From positions 77,688,001-77,752,000 of the forward strand of contig CM077597.1 in NCBI GenBank assembly GCA_039654915.1: a DNA stretch of 64,000 nt, read 5' to 3'. The notes beneath the pieces were generated by a model. It was not told the DNA's origin and did no database searches. It saw nothing but the letters and a program-made list of their open reading frames with translations. Position numbers and translations under genes: made by a program. Source of the stretch: Aquilaria yunnanensis. Lineage: Eukaryota > Streptophyta > Magnoliopsida > Malvales > Thymelaeaceae. Of this stretch, positions 48,110-59,041 are shown one piece after another; the first letter of the stretch is position 1; the number at the start of each line of letters is the position of its first letter.

Positions 48110-50570
48110 GATACTAAAAAAAAATAATCATTTACACTTTGGTAAATGAACAAATATAATCAAAGCAAAACATTACTTCTTAATCATTTATTTGACATCA
48201 CTTTGTGGAGTGAACCCAAGGTAAAAGACTTAATCACTAATGGCATATCATCTTTAACCTCAATACAAGAATATCAACACAATAATTATATATCACTTAC
48301 TAAGAATTTTTTAAAAAAATGTGTATATGGACCTTGATAATTCACATTTAAATCCACCCATAGTATAAGTTGCAACATGTTGAAAAAAAAATATCTAAAA
48401 CTTGCAATATTTTTTCCTAAGGCAATAATATCATAAATTGGCTTCCAAAAGTTCATCTCAGGAACAAATTCATTCTGGATGGACTTGCAATATATTGAAA
48501 AAAAAAATCAAAAGTTGAAGTTCTCAGTGAATTGTAGCAATATAAATATTAAGGAAAAACATAAAATAGATTATACTTCCTACTGCAAGAAGAATAACAC
48601 CTGCCTCATATCACATAGTGTACAAATATTGTGTTACATCATTCTTTTTAGTGTTGATTTTCATTACATTCATTTGCACATATATGAATCTCATTTACCA
48701 ATATATGTTAAACACCATAGGATGATGAAGTTTATTTTCGTCCTTCTCTTTCCATCCTCTATCTCGTCTATTGGTTACAACAATATAGCAATTGGTCTTT
48801 AGTTCTCTAATTTTGATTTTTCTTTTTAAACTTCATCATTTTTGGACTAGTGACTACTGTAAAATAGTTTGAATTTCTTAATTCCCATTTTTTTAGTTTA
48901 ATTCTTATGATTGTGGGCATCGTGCATTATGCACAATAGTTTAACACATCATCACAATTATACTATAAGTAATTAATAAAGAATAATTTTACCAGTGCAT
49001 AGAAATATTTGTTATGCAGTTGTGTTTACTGCCTTTGACTAACATTGTTATAGTAAAAGAAAGTAAAATTGAAAAGCAAAATTGTGAGCATGTGTGTAAA
49101 ATAAGATGTATTAATAATGATAGAACAGAAAGTATAGTTGTGACAATTAAGCTTTTGAAGGACAACAAAATAGAATATTTTAATTTTATGATGAATTTAA
49201 TTTTAACACTTCGTAATCTAAGCATTTATACTTTCATCATAAACAAATAAATAGAGCGAAGAAAATCACTTCTTAATAATTTACTTGATATCATTTCTTA
49301 AAGTGAGCTAAAGGTAAAAGACTTAATCACTAAAACCATAGTATCCCTAGTTGGCAACAAAAGAATATTAGCACATGAATTTTATATCACTTGTTAATGA
49401 TTTTTGGAAAATGGGGATCCATGAACCATTGTAGTTCATATGTATATCAGCAACCATTGTATAAGTTACACTACATTGGAAACAAGAGAAGATCTAAAAC
49501 TTACAATCTTCTCTCTCGAGGCAACTATATCATAAGTTGGCATATTCATCTTAGAAGCATATTCATTTGGAATGGACTTGCAAAATACTAAATCTAGAAA
49601 ATCAAAAGCCAAAATTCTTATTATATTGTAGTAATATACTCCCCCCGTCTTATAAATTTTGATACATTTGACTTTTTGTTGTATTTTGACTCAATTTTAT
49701 TCATATATTTGTTTGTTAAAAAAAATAAAAAAAATATATTTAGAAACTACATATCTTGAATTATCATTCATATACAAAGATTTTGTATTTATATATTAAA
49801 ATGTTAAAAATAAAAAATCATAGATTAATTACCAAAAACAAATGGAACAAGACTTTTGGGACGGAGGGAGTATAAAAGAACATTAAAAACCATAAAAATA
49901 ATCATCCCCCACACTCCAAGAGGAATGACACTTGTTCTATGTCACATAGTTTAAAGATATTGTGCTACACCATATTTTTAATATTGATTCTCGTTACTTT
50001 CCTTACCACACATACATATCTCATTTATAAATATATGTTAAACACCATAAATTTTAGGATGAAATAGTTTATTTTCTTCCTCCTCTTTACCCTCCTATCC
50101 TTTCTCTTGGTTTCAACAATGTAAGAATCAGTCTTCAGTTTTCTAATCTTTATGTTCTTTTAAACTATATCCTTTTTGGACTAGTAAATGCTGGAATTAT
50201 AGTTTCAATTTTTACACTTCCTAATTTCCTAGTTTAATTCCAACTTTAGCGAACATTATACATAACGCATAAGACTTCATCACATCAGTACTACCATGCT
50301 ATAAGTAATTGATCAAGAAAAATTCTAGCAGTGCATAGAAATATAGGTTTTGGTAGTTGTATTTTTGGCCTTTTTATTATCACCACTGCATTAAAAGAAA
50401 AAAAAAGAAAAAAAAAATCAAAAGCATGTGTGTAAAATAAAAGAAGATGTATTCATAATGATGGAATAAAAAGAGTCCTTGTGACAGTTAAAATTTTTTG
50501 GAAGCCAATAAAATAAAATATTTTAGTTTTCTGAAAAATTTAATTCTAGTATACCATAATGTAAATGCCC
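48110..50570. repeat. Array of diverged repeat units, copy 2 part 2
   Basis: Counterpart of 33545-35990. It retains 18 bp (AAATGCTGGAATTATAGT, about 50186) and a short CATCTTAGAAGCATATTC block (about 49547) that are missing in copy 1, showing that some indels arose by loss in copy 1. Confidence 0.7.
49639..49870. mobile_element. Stowaway-like MITE, copy 2
   Basis: Ends CTCCCCCCGTCTTATAAATT and GGGACGGAGGGAG, flanked by TA (49637-49638, 49871-49872). Orthologous to the MITE at 35064. The right terminus here is closer to the family consensus (ACGGAGGGAG) than in copy 1. Confidence 0.85.
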
Positions 50571-50574
50571 TTTT

Positions 50575-52609
50575 TCAACAAAATTGAGTCTAAGCCTAGC
50601 AATGGTTTGGGTTAAATTTGAAAACCGTGGATTCCCGACCTATAGGTAGTAGGTGTTCGCTTATCTGGCAGGCACAGTTGAGCATAGATATGGAGTCATT
50701 TGCCTCACGAACCTTGACTTGCTAGATTTCTTATTACTCAAGAGTGGCTTACTTGTTAGTTTTCAATCTAATTCAAATTTGTTGTAAAAACTAATAAAAT
50801 TGAGGACTGAAAATACAATTAACCTTGATTTAACAAATAATATAAGTCAAAACAAATTTTTTCCCACGCTCATGGCCATTGTTGCCTCGCCACTATCTTT
50901 TTTGTGCCTGAACTTGTCTTCCTTTGTCTTAGTGCCTCATTCCTAACCACCAATACCTCAAATAGCTAATCCGCCATATCATCTTTTATGACTATCTTTG
51001 CCACCTCTCCGAGCTTAGAAAATCCATACGGTTGATCCTCAAGCTTTATCAACTATTAGCGAAAAACACCCATCAAATGAGAGATAAAGCGAGGAAGTCT
51101 AAAACCCTCACACATCATTGTTTTCCACCCCATGCCACTGCCTCATTAGGTCGTCACCACCTAATGGCAAAACGACACATACACTGTAGTAGGGTCATCA
51201 ATTTCATTAGTAATTTATGGTGAACCTGTTACTCATAAATGATAGGCATAAGCCTTTTTTTCCTATTAGGCCTGGCAAGTGAACCACAGAGAAGGCAATT
51301 TATGCTTGATCCATCCCGTTGTCATACCTAATTAAGCCATCCTACTCAAACTTACATCCTTGCATCCTAGAAAGAATAAGGAAAATCTAATGTGAAACAC
51401 CTGGTGAAGAACTCAGGACATAAGACATATCAAAGAGAAATGTGGTGAAATGGGAGAAGAACCTGCCCTAAAACCCAATCAATATCTTGCAGTACCACAA
51501 TCAAGAGGAATTGCCCTAACCAAGCACTGAAGCACGCCATGACAAAAAAAAAAAAAAAAGAAAGCAACCTGGAATAGGTAAAAAAAAAAAAAAGAAAACA
51601 AATTCAAAAGGCCCGACTAAAGCAATCTAGCCACGAGGGAAAGGGAGCCATATGAGGGCTTATATTTGTTGTTGGATAGTTAATGTTATGAAGGAAGTGT
51701 TGTGATCTTCTATCCCACATTGCCAAAAGGAAAGAGGAAGAATAATGTTTATAAGTGTACATGTGATCACCAAATCCAAATTTTATTAGTGGGTACTTTG
51801 GAGGGAAATTGAAATTTGACTAATAAATAAGATACTTATTCAAAGGACAAAGATGGCACTTGGGTCAAAGAACGTTGGGTGTCGATGGCAATATTGTTTC
51901 TTGCAAAATCATTTCAAATTTCTAAAACTTATTCCATGTAATCAATGAAAGGATTGTACCGTTTATGAGCAATCAAAGCTGCTACACTTAAACCCAAGTT
52001 GAAAAAAATGGTCATTAAAGCAATTAAACCCAGTGGTTGTTCTGTAAAAGTAGATTTTTTTCAACTTCCCATGCTAGAAAGGATTCTTGATATCAAGTTG
52101 TTGTAAAGGCCATCCAAAAGACAATGCCAAACTAAGAACAATACAAATAGTCTAAGGTCAAACAACTACACTAAAAGTCTCCTTTTCATCGACTCCTTCA
52201 ACTTGATGATAACCTCGGGCAACAACTTCATGCTTTTGGGCAATCCCATATTGCCTTAGATGTATGCAATCCTACGACCAAAGAATAAAACCTTCAATCA
52301 ATGTTCCAATTAGAAAGTTCTTCAGCAACTTGTCATCCACATCCTATTGGACATATTTGTAGAGTTGAATTTGATCACCATCCTATGTTACTTGAAATTA
52401 GATTAATTGGTGGCTCAATGGTAAAGCGGTGTTGTAGATTCAAGCTTTCAACTAGAGCCTCGACCTAGTCCTTCCATAACAGATGATTTTTAGGAGGGGT
52501 AAAATCCTCATGCAGTTACCTAGCTTATTATTGTGTCCTAAAAGAGTATCTGACCGTAAGGTTGATTTATCAAAATACCTTACCTCTTATTATATATCTC
52601 AATTAGGTA
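50575..52609. other. Unique-looking interval of copy 2, no recognised gene
   Basis: Counterpart of 35995-38008. Very similar to copy 1 by eye. Contains the same poly-A tracts (about 51545 and 51580), the 63-codon frame at 51032-51223 and the tRNA-like fragment near 52400. Nothing further is supported. Confidence 0.4.
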
Positions 52610-52655
52610 TTTTCTGTAACAACCAAAGTCCAGAACTGGTCAACGGAACACCTGC

Positions 52656-52820
52656 TGTAACGACCCAAGTCCAGAACCGGTCAACAGAACACCTGCCCAC
52701 ACCACATGGGCTATCCTTTGGAAAAGGATAAGCGCTAGGTGCTTATGTTCTGGAATTGGAGCCTATATATCCACATAAGGCTTCCCACAATTCAACCATG
52801 TGGGACGTGGGGGTGTTACA
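52656..52820 (-). repeat. TRIM LTR, long form, minus
   Basis: 165 bp, reverse complement of 53679-53843. Contains a TATA-like TATATATCC (on this strand), a short hairpin around ATCCTTTGGAAAAGGAT, and TGTAAC/GTTACA ends. Confidence 0.85.
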
Positions 52821-53005
52821 AACTCCCCCCCTTATGTACCCAACGTCCCCGTTGGGGTCAATCGGATTACTTGTTTCCCCGGACCAAGTAACCTCTCTAA
52901 TCGGACTACTTAGCCCTTGACCAAGTAGCCTCTCGAATTCAGGATCAGTCCCGGTAAACGATGCATGTGCATACCCACTATGCCACATCATCGTGGTCCC
53001 GGGTC

Positions 53006-53018
53006 GGCTCTGATACCA
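53006..53018 (-). promoter_or_regulatory. TRIM primer-binding site, minus copy
   Basis: GGCTCTGATACCA, i.e. TGGTATCAGAGCC on the minus strand, complementary to the 3' end of initiator tRNA-Met as in many plant LTR elements. It lies 2 bp from the adjacent LTR end. Confidence 0.85.
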
Positions 53019-53315
53019 TCTGTAACGACCCAAGTCCAGAACCGGTCAACAGAACACCTGCCCACACCACATGGGCTATCCTTTGGAAAAGGATAAGCGC
53101 TAGGTGTTTATGTTCTGGAATTGGAGCCTATATATCCACATAAGGCTTCCCACAATTCAACCATGTGGGACGTGGGTATGCACATGCATCGTCCACCGGG
53201 ACTGATCCTGGATTCGAGAGGCTACTTGGCTAGGGGCTAAGTAGTCTGATTAGAGAGGTTACTTGGTCTGAGGAACCAAGTAATCCGATTTACCCCAACG
53301 GGGACGTTGAGTACA

Positions 53316-53329
53316 TAAGGGGGGGAGTT
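53316..53329 (+). promoter_or_regulatory. TRIM polypurine tract
   Basis: AAGGGGGGGAGTT lies directly before the LTR start TGTAACACCC. The same tract precedes the LTRs at 53679 and 54044, and its reverse complement AACTCCCCCCCTT follows the minus LTR at 52821. Confidence 0.8.
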
Positions 53330-53478
53330 TGTAACACCCCCATATGTGGGAAGCCTTATGTGGATATATAGGCTCCAATTCCAGAACATAAACACCTAGC
53401 GCTTATCCTTTTCCAAAGGATAGCCCATGTGGTGTGGGCAGGTGTTCTGTTGACCGGTTCTGGACTTGGGTCGTTACA
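53330..53478 (+). repeat. TRIM LTR, short form, plus
   Basis: 149 bp. Lacks about 16 bp (CGTCCCACATGGTTGAATT region) after TGTAACACCCCCA compared with the long form, reading ATATGTGGGAAG. Identical in type to the LTR at 54044-54192. Confidence 0.85.
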
Positions 53479-53480
53479 GA

Positions 53481-53493
53481 TGGTATCAGAGCC
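53481..53493 (+). promoter_or_regulatory. TRIM primer-binding site, first plus copy
   Basis: TGGTATCAGAGCC, two bases (GA) after the LTR end GTTACA. Matches initiator tRNA-Met priming. A second copy is at 53846-53858. Confidence 0.9.
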
Positions 53494-53678
53494 GACCCGG
53501 GACCACGATGATGTGGCATAGTGGGTATGCACATGCATCGTTTACCGGGACTGATCCTGAATTCGAGAGGCTACTTGGTCAAGGGCTAAGTAGTCCGATT
53601 AGAGAGGTTACTTGGTCCGGGGAAACAAGTAATCCGATTGACCCCAACGGGGACGTTGGGTACATAAGGGGGGGAGTT

Positions 53679-53843
53679 TGTAACACCCCCACGTCCCACA
53701 TGGTTGAATTGTGGGAAGCCTTATGTGGATATATAGGCTCCAATTCCAGAACATAAGCACCTAGCGCTTATCCTTTTCCAAAGGATAGCCCATGTGGTGT
53801 GGGCAGGTGTTCTGTTGACCGGTTCTGGACTTGGGTCGTTACA
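53679..53843 (+). repeat. TRIM LTR, long form, plus
   Basis: 165 bp from TGTAACACCCCCACGTCCCA to GGGTCGTTACA. Shared by the upstream interior (53479-53678) and the downstream interior (53844-54043), so two elements overlap in one LTR, an arrangement expected from LTR-LTR recombination. Confidence 0.85.
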
Positions 53844-53845
53844 GA

Positions 53846-53858
53846 TGGTATCAGAGCC
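53846..53858 (+). promoter_or_regulatory. TRIM primer-binding site, second plus copy
   Basis: TGGTATCAGAGCC, 2 bp after the long LTR. The interior that follows belongs to the B sequence type (CTAGGGGCTAAGTAGTCTGA), unlike the A type after 53479 (TCAAGGGCTAAGTAGTCCGA). Confidence 0.9.
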
Positions 53859-54043
53859 GACCCGGGACCACGATGGTGTGGCATAGTGGGTATGCACATG
53901 CATCGTCCACCGGGACTGATCCTGGATTCGAGAGGCTACTTGGCTAGGGGCTAAGTAGTCTGATTAGAGAGGTTACTTGGTCTGAGGAACCAAGTAATCC
54001 GATTTACCCCAACGGGGACGTTGAGTACATAAGGGGGGGAGTT

Positions 54044-54192
54044 TGTAACACCCCCATATGTGGGAAGCCTTATGTGGATATATAGGCTCCAATTCCAGAA
54101 CATAAACACCTAGCGCTTATCCTTTTCCAAAGGATAGCCCATGTGGTGTGGGCAGGTGTTCTGTTGACCGGTTCTGGACTTGGGTCGTTACA
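54044..54192 (+). repeat. TRIM LTR, short form, right end of the cluster
   Basis: 149 bp. Ends GTTACA against the target duplication TTTTC. Same short form as 53330-53478. Confidence 0.85.
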
Positions 54193-54642
54193 TTTTCTAT
54201 TAATTTCAGTATCAAGTTGGAAAAAATGCTGACATGTCATAAATAAACATTAAAATATATATTAAATCCTCCACCCCTTGGCACAACAAGCGTTGGAGGA
54301 GTTTTGGAGCTTAACTCCAACCTCCCCATTCTTTATATCATGCCATAAACAGTTGGTTCGATTGCCTTTTAGGTCTAAAAAAAAGCTGGCATGTGCCATC
54401 TCCTTAATTAGCATAATAATACATCATCCCATTGTATACTTCTAAGTAAAAATAAATGAATAAATAAATCTTTAAATAGCACTTCTAGTCCTCTAACTTT
54501 TCCTATCAATAATTCTAAATTTTAAATTTTTCCCATGGCCTCCTTCAACCCCTCCTTTCCCTCATCTTACTATTAACTACCACCTCCCACATCTTCATCC
54601 CCTGATATGTGGCCACAGTATTTGTCTATATGTGTGTGTGTG

Positions 54643-55433
54643 TGTTAGGTCTCTCTTTGCCTGGTAATTGAGCTCTATTTAATGGTAAGCATTAGGGCAG
54701 AAAAGGGTGCATTGCTGGGTCTAAAAAGGACTGACCTATGAGTTTATTTATTTTCCTACATTCATGCAGCCATGGATTGCATTCTGTTTGTGTATTTGGT
54801 TTGTTTGTTCTGTTTCTATGTCTTTATTGTGTGGCTGTGTGATATTGTTGTTTATTAAGCTGACTTAATGCTATTGGTAGCTATTCTTCTTGGTTTTCTT
54901 GGTCTTACTTTGGTTGCAGGTATTGAGACTTTAAGCTGAGGCTTAATGCTGATTGTCTATTTAATATTGAGGCTGCAAGCTGAATATAGTATTAAGAGGC
55001 TTAAAGCTGTGATTTATGCTGATTTTTGTTTGTGTAAGGCTTAAAGCTGACCACTGTCTCTTACTGAGTTTCTTTGAAACTTAACCCCCTTCCCTTTTTC
55101 TTTCTTTTCAGTTATATGTCAGCCTCTGCTGTGGTTAGTCTGGCTTGAAGCTGAAGGAAGAGGCTCTCTGGATTTCTTGGCATGAAGACTAAGTCCTGGA
55201 TACGGGACTTCTTAGTCCTGGATTTTTCCTTATGTTTATATATGTTAGGCCATGCTTAGGTTGTAAGCTAGTCTGTATGTAAACAGACTTGTACTATTCT
55301 GTTTAAAGTAAATGATTTAATTTTTCTGAGTTGCATTCCAAAACACTGTTATTTTGCATTCTTTCCTGGTTTCCGTGGTTGGTTAATAAAAATTGATAGA
55401 ACTACCAAACCTTGGGTGTTTTTGGATGTGACA
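54643..55433 (+). mobile_element. LTR (~790 bp) of a larger non-coding retroelement
   Basis: Begins at TGTTAGGTCTCTCTTTGCCT after a TG microsatellite and ends TTTTTGGATGTGACA. A primer-binding site (TGGTATCAGAGC, 55437-55448) follows after GAA, which marks the end as an LTR/interior boundary. The exact start is uncertain because it lies in the TG run. Repeated AGGCTTAAAGCTGA/GAGGCTTAATGCTGA phrases occur in the LTR. The first 350 bp are also present in copy 1 at 38468-38818. Confidence 0.65.
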
Positions 55434-57200
55434 GAATGGTATCAGAGCAGGTTATGTCCAGGACATTAGATAGAGAGAGCCTATGACCACAACTGTATAA
55501 CAGAATTTTAATCTGAGGCCAAAGCTGTAGGCGAAGCAGCTGTACACTGTAAATCTGTTGGCCAATAGGCTGTGTACTGTGAATTTGAGGCCAATGAGCT
55601 GTATGTTGTAGCTGCTAAGGAATTAGCAGTGATCTTGATGGGATTATTTGAATCTGAATTTGTCTGACTGGAGCTCCAACTTTGGAATGTAATGGACTAC
55701 ATTGAGGCTGCTGAAGATCTAGCAGTGTATTAAACAGAACTGTATGGAGTTTTCAAGGAATGGTGTTAATGAAAGGAAGCTGCATATTTTGGTTATCATG
55801 ATTACAGAGGAGTCAGGAGGATTTACATGATTTCATTCTGTCTTGGACGGAAGAACTTTTAATGCTGCGGCAGAAATCTACAGCTTGGGTAAGTTTGACT
55901 CATTGGTTGACTTTAAGACAGGAAAAGCTTTTGACGTTGAGCTTTTACAGACAAGTTTCAAGAGTGAATTGGAACTTGTTGAGCACATTTTGTGTGAAAA
56001 ATATTCTTGTTTGAAGAAAAAGTGCAACTGAGATTGAATTCTGCAAGTTGATTGTGAATTTATGGAGTTCGAAGGTTATATTTCGATTGAAACTTTTCTA
56101 ATGGAGTTTCTGGTGTGGAATAAGTCTCTCCTAGTTAGATATGCATATTTGAAAAGTGTGGTGGAACAATTTATGGAGCAACCTAAACCCCCATGTGGAT
56201 TCTGAATTTGATTTTCATAACTTATGTGCCAAAAGAAGTTAGTGAAGTTGGATATATAATCCAGGATTTTTAACAAAGTGAAGTTGAACCCATTAGTCTG
56301 AGTACAACAAATATCAGGGAATTCTGCACTTCAGTTTTTCAACTTGGGTAGGCATGGTTGACCAGAGATTTGACCTTCAGCTTGAAGTGGAAATTCTGAG
56401 TTCAAGCTTTACAGATACATTTGCAAGCATATTTCAGACTAGATCTTGCCCTCAAACCAGATTAATGATCATAAGATGAAGGTATTACTGTTGAAACTGG
56501 AATGTGCCTGTTACTGGATAGTAGGCTTTGAGTTATGAGGGGAATTAAGAACTGAAATTTTGCAGATGTCATTACTTTTATATATTGGACTTGTATGAGT
56601 CATTGAAACAGAATTTGGTTATGAAATGCTGGATTTCATCATATTGGCCTGAAGTAGACAGCAGCTTTGTTCAAGCACTCTTGTTGAAGCTGTTAGCATC
56701 CATCTTTCCCAGCAAGTATTCATTTGATGCAGGTGTCTAGCAGTGCCCAAAGAAACCAGTCCAGAAAAGTTCTGGATGAAGTAAGCAGCCTGGTAATGGA
56801 GAAATCTGCACTTTGGCCAAAAATGGCTGGGTTTGACTTCAGAGTTGGCTTTGAAAAAGGAAAAGATGATTAAACTAAGACTTTGCAGATAAGTTTATGA
56901 CAATATTGCAGACTTGCACAAGGCTTCAGAACAGGGTTATAGCCCTGGAACAAAGAATTTGCTAACTGCAGGTTGAATGAAGATTGATATTGCAAACCTG
57001 AATTTTTCAAGGTTCTGTTGTATTGACAGAAAAGAAAGAAAAATACAGCAGTAGATAGAGAGAGAGAGAGGGGAAGGTGGACATAGAAATTGAAGGGAGA
57101 CGGCGGTAGATAGAGAGACGACTGTAGATATTTAGTTTGGAGGGAGACGGTGGTATATGCCTGAAATCGCAAATTGGAGACGGTGGTAGTTGCTTTCTTT
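55434..57200 (+). mobile_element. Non-coding interior of an LTR retroelement (LARD-like)
   Basis: Starts with TGGTATCAGAGCAGG (initiator tRNA-Met primer site). The next ~1.7 kb has higher GC than the surroundings and phrases such as GAGGCCAAAGCTGTAGGC and GAGGCCAATGAGCTGTA, but no gag, protease, RT or integrase frame; the longest frame is 62 codons at 55843-56031. A purine-rich (GA)n tract lies at about 57050-57075. No 3' LTR is found before 57460, so the element is truncated or the right LTR was lost. Confidence 0.5.
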
Positions 57201-57542
57201 CTCAAAAGATATTTTCAGAAATGTCATTTGCAACACTATTCCCTCAAAAGGAGAATATCCATGATATTTCACAAAAGAAGGCATTTTTATAATTTATTTG
57301 ACAAAATAGGGGATATTCACACTTTCTAATAAATGACGAATTTCCTCACCATCTTTTGACAAAATTTCCTCACAACCTACAGAGGTAGGAGAAAGTTACA
57401 AAAAAGGCTTTACTTGATCACAAACTCACTCTATTAAAGTTGGGAGCAAATGGTGATACCTATATCCAATGAGTTAGACCCCCACATTGCTTCGTTTTAT
57501 AAAGCCCATGATAGGTTTCAAGCTTAATCAGGCCCATTAGCC

Positions 57543-59031
57543 GGGTAAATTGCAAGCGCTACCCCTAACCTTTAATTATTGTTCCTGTTTTAACCCTAAC
57601 ATTCACTTTGTTCGTAGCGTATCCCTAACGTGGTTAAAACGTTCCATTTTAAACCTTCTTGTGACGGAAGTCGTTATTTCACACGGAAAAAGACACGTTA
57701 GCATAGTATTATTGGGAAAACTCCTAATTTTGACCCCCAAAAATCTTCCTTTTAATAAATAATCCTTAAAACTTTAAAACCTCCTTCACCTATCTCCCCC
57801 GTTTCTCACCCTCATTCGCCGCCATTCACCCCTCTCCAGCATCCCCCGCTTGCGAGTCCGCTTGTGATTCCTCTCCAGAAATACCACATTCTTCTTCCAA
57901 ATCGAAAAAATCAAGCCAAAACAAAATCAAGATACGCAAATCCATCGTCCATGTCCTTCGATTCTCCTTTTCCTATTCATCGTCCCTGTTTCGCGAATCA
58001 AATTTCGCTCCTCAGTTTCGCGTGCTCGGTTTTTACTCCAATTTCTCTCGGCCCTACTCCTAGCTCGTTGCCGCCGCTCGTGCTTATGACACCGCCGTCT
58101 TCTACTCCAAGACCCTTCCGCCCACGTCAACTCACCAGAACTTATATGGACGATCTCCGTTCTCCAGTGTCAGGCTAGGGTTGACGCCCCGCGAGTAGAG
58201 TTGCAGGCCTTGGGATGTCAAGGCATTGACAACGGACAATCAATTTTATTGCTTTTCTACACTCAATATTCATCTATGATATTGTTATGATAGATCTATC
58301 ACAAATACGGAACTTCAAAATTAACAGACTCAATCACGCCTTTGGTCTAGAGAGGGTTTCGTTTGAGAAGAAGAATGTGGATTGGATGATCTAGATAGGG
58401 GTGGGGTTGGAGGGGAAAGAGGGGGATTGGGAGAAGGAGGATTGGCAGACATCTAGATAGTGGGTGGATTTGCAGGCAAGGGTGATCTGGGGGGAGGGAG
58501 AGGTTGAGAAGGAAGGCAAGGGGTTTGATAAGTGGTGATTGATGAAGAGGATCAGAGAGAGGGAGGCAGCGGCAAGCAAATCACTGGGCTTTGGAGATTG
58601 ACGAGCAAAGGAAACACCATGGCAGGGTGGTCTCGGCACCAAAAGGGAGGCAGTCGACGACGGGTATGGTGATGGAAAAATGAGGTTTGGGTGGTGATCG
58701 TGATGGCAGCTAGCATGGTCGGGTCAGATAAGAGGGGTGAATGGCGGCAGGTGAGGGTGAGCGACAGCGGAGACATGAATGGTGGCGGGTAAGTGAGGTT
58801 TTAAAATTTTAAGGATTATTTGTTAAAAGGAAGATATTTGAGGGTTAAAATTAGGAGTTTTCCCAACAATAATATGCCAACGTGTCTTTTTCCGTGTGAA
58901 ATAACGACTTCCGTCACAAGAAGGTTCAAAATGGAACGTTTTAACCATGTTAGGGATACGCTACAAACAAAGGGAAGGTTAGGGTTAAAATAGGGACAAT
59001 AATTAAAGGGGGTAGCGCATGCAATTTACCC
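57543..59031. mobile_element. MULE-like element with ~270-bp terminal inverted repeats
   Basis: The left end GGGTAAATTGCAAGCGCTAC is matched by the right end, whose reverse complement is GGGTAAATTGCATGCGCTAC. The inverted match continues for about 270 bp (for example GACGGAAGTCGTTATTTCAC and CTCCTAATTTTGACCC on the left, their complements on the right), ending near 57783 and 58797. Flanks are CCCATTAGCC (57533-57542) and CTCATTAGCC (59032-59041), a 9-10 bp target duplication with one mismatch, as for Mutator-like elements. There is no transposase frame. The ~1 kb interior is GC-richer and may be captured genomic sequence. Confidence 0.8.
57864..58180 (+). pseudogene. Possible captured gene fragment in the MULE interior (AP2/ERF-like hint)
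   Basis: An open frame of 104 codons spans 57864-58178 but has no recognisable family in that frame. In another frame, 58067-58105 reads VAAARAYDTAVFY, which resembles the AARAYD motif of AP2/ERF domains, and SLGPT just upstream recalls WLGTF. The AP2 interpretation needs at least one frameshift, so it is only a hint. The GC-rich, gene-like composition between two AT-rich inverted repeats fits a Pack-MULE cargo. Confidence 0.3.
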
Positions 59032-59041
59032 CTCATTAGCC

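Larger units (their letters stand above)
52615..54192. mobile_element. Compound TRIM retroelement cluster with inverted and tandem copies
   Basis: The whole insertion begins TGTAAC, ends GTTACA and is flanked by TTTTC (52610-52614, 54193-54197); the empty site with a single TTTTC is in copy 1 at 38009-38013. Structure: partial LTR (-) 52615-52655; LTR (-) 52656-52820; interior (-) 52821-53020; truncated LTR (-) 53021-53176; interior (+) about 53174-53329; LTR (+) 53330-53478; interior (+) 53479-53678; LTR (+) 53679-53843; interior (+) 53844-54043; LTR (+) 54044-54192. LTRs are 149 or 165 bp and interiors 200 bp. No protein is encoded, as expected for terminal-repeat retrotransposons in miniature, which rely on enzymes supplied in trans. 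Open frames of 60 and 96 codons here are by-products that recur with each copy. Confidence 0.9.
38819..54993. repeat. Tandem segmental duplication, copy 2 (~16.2 kb including a 1.58 kb insertion)
   Basis: Direct repeat of 24224-38818 with a period of 14595 bp at its left end. All internal landmarks are kept in order: Stowaway-like half (39111), protein-like fragment (39520), repeat array (40620-50570), TRIM-like relic (45064), papain-like relic (47140-47902), MITE (49639), tRNA-like fragment (52400). It differs by one large insertion (52615-54192), an 18-bp tandem duplication (AACCCCTTTTTCATTTC, near 47218) and scattered substitutions. After 54993 it continues into the rest of the LTR that copy 1 lacks. 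Confidence 0.95.

Noticed and set aside
52743..53756. Two identical 96-codon frames (one per strand) starting near a primer-binding site, plus three near-identical 60-codon frames
   Set aside because: They run through the TRIM primer site and LTR and recur because the element is repeated and inverted; TRIMs encode no protein.
24224..54993. The duplication as two LTRs of a giant retroelement
   Set aside because: The two copies are directly adjacent with no interior, and their ends lack TG..CA and a target duplication.
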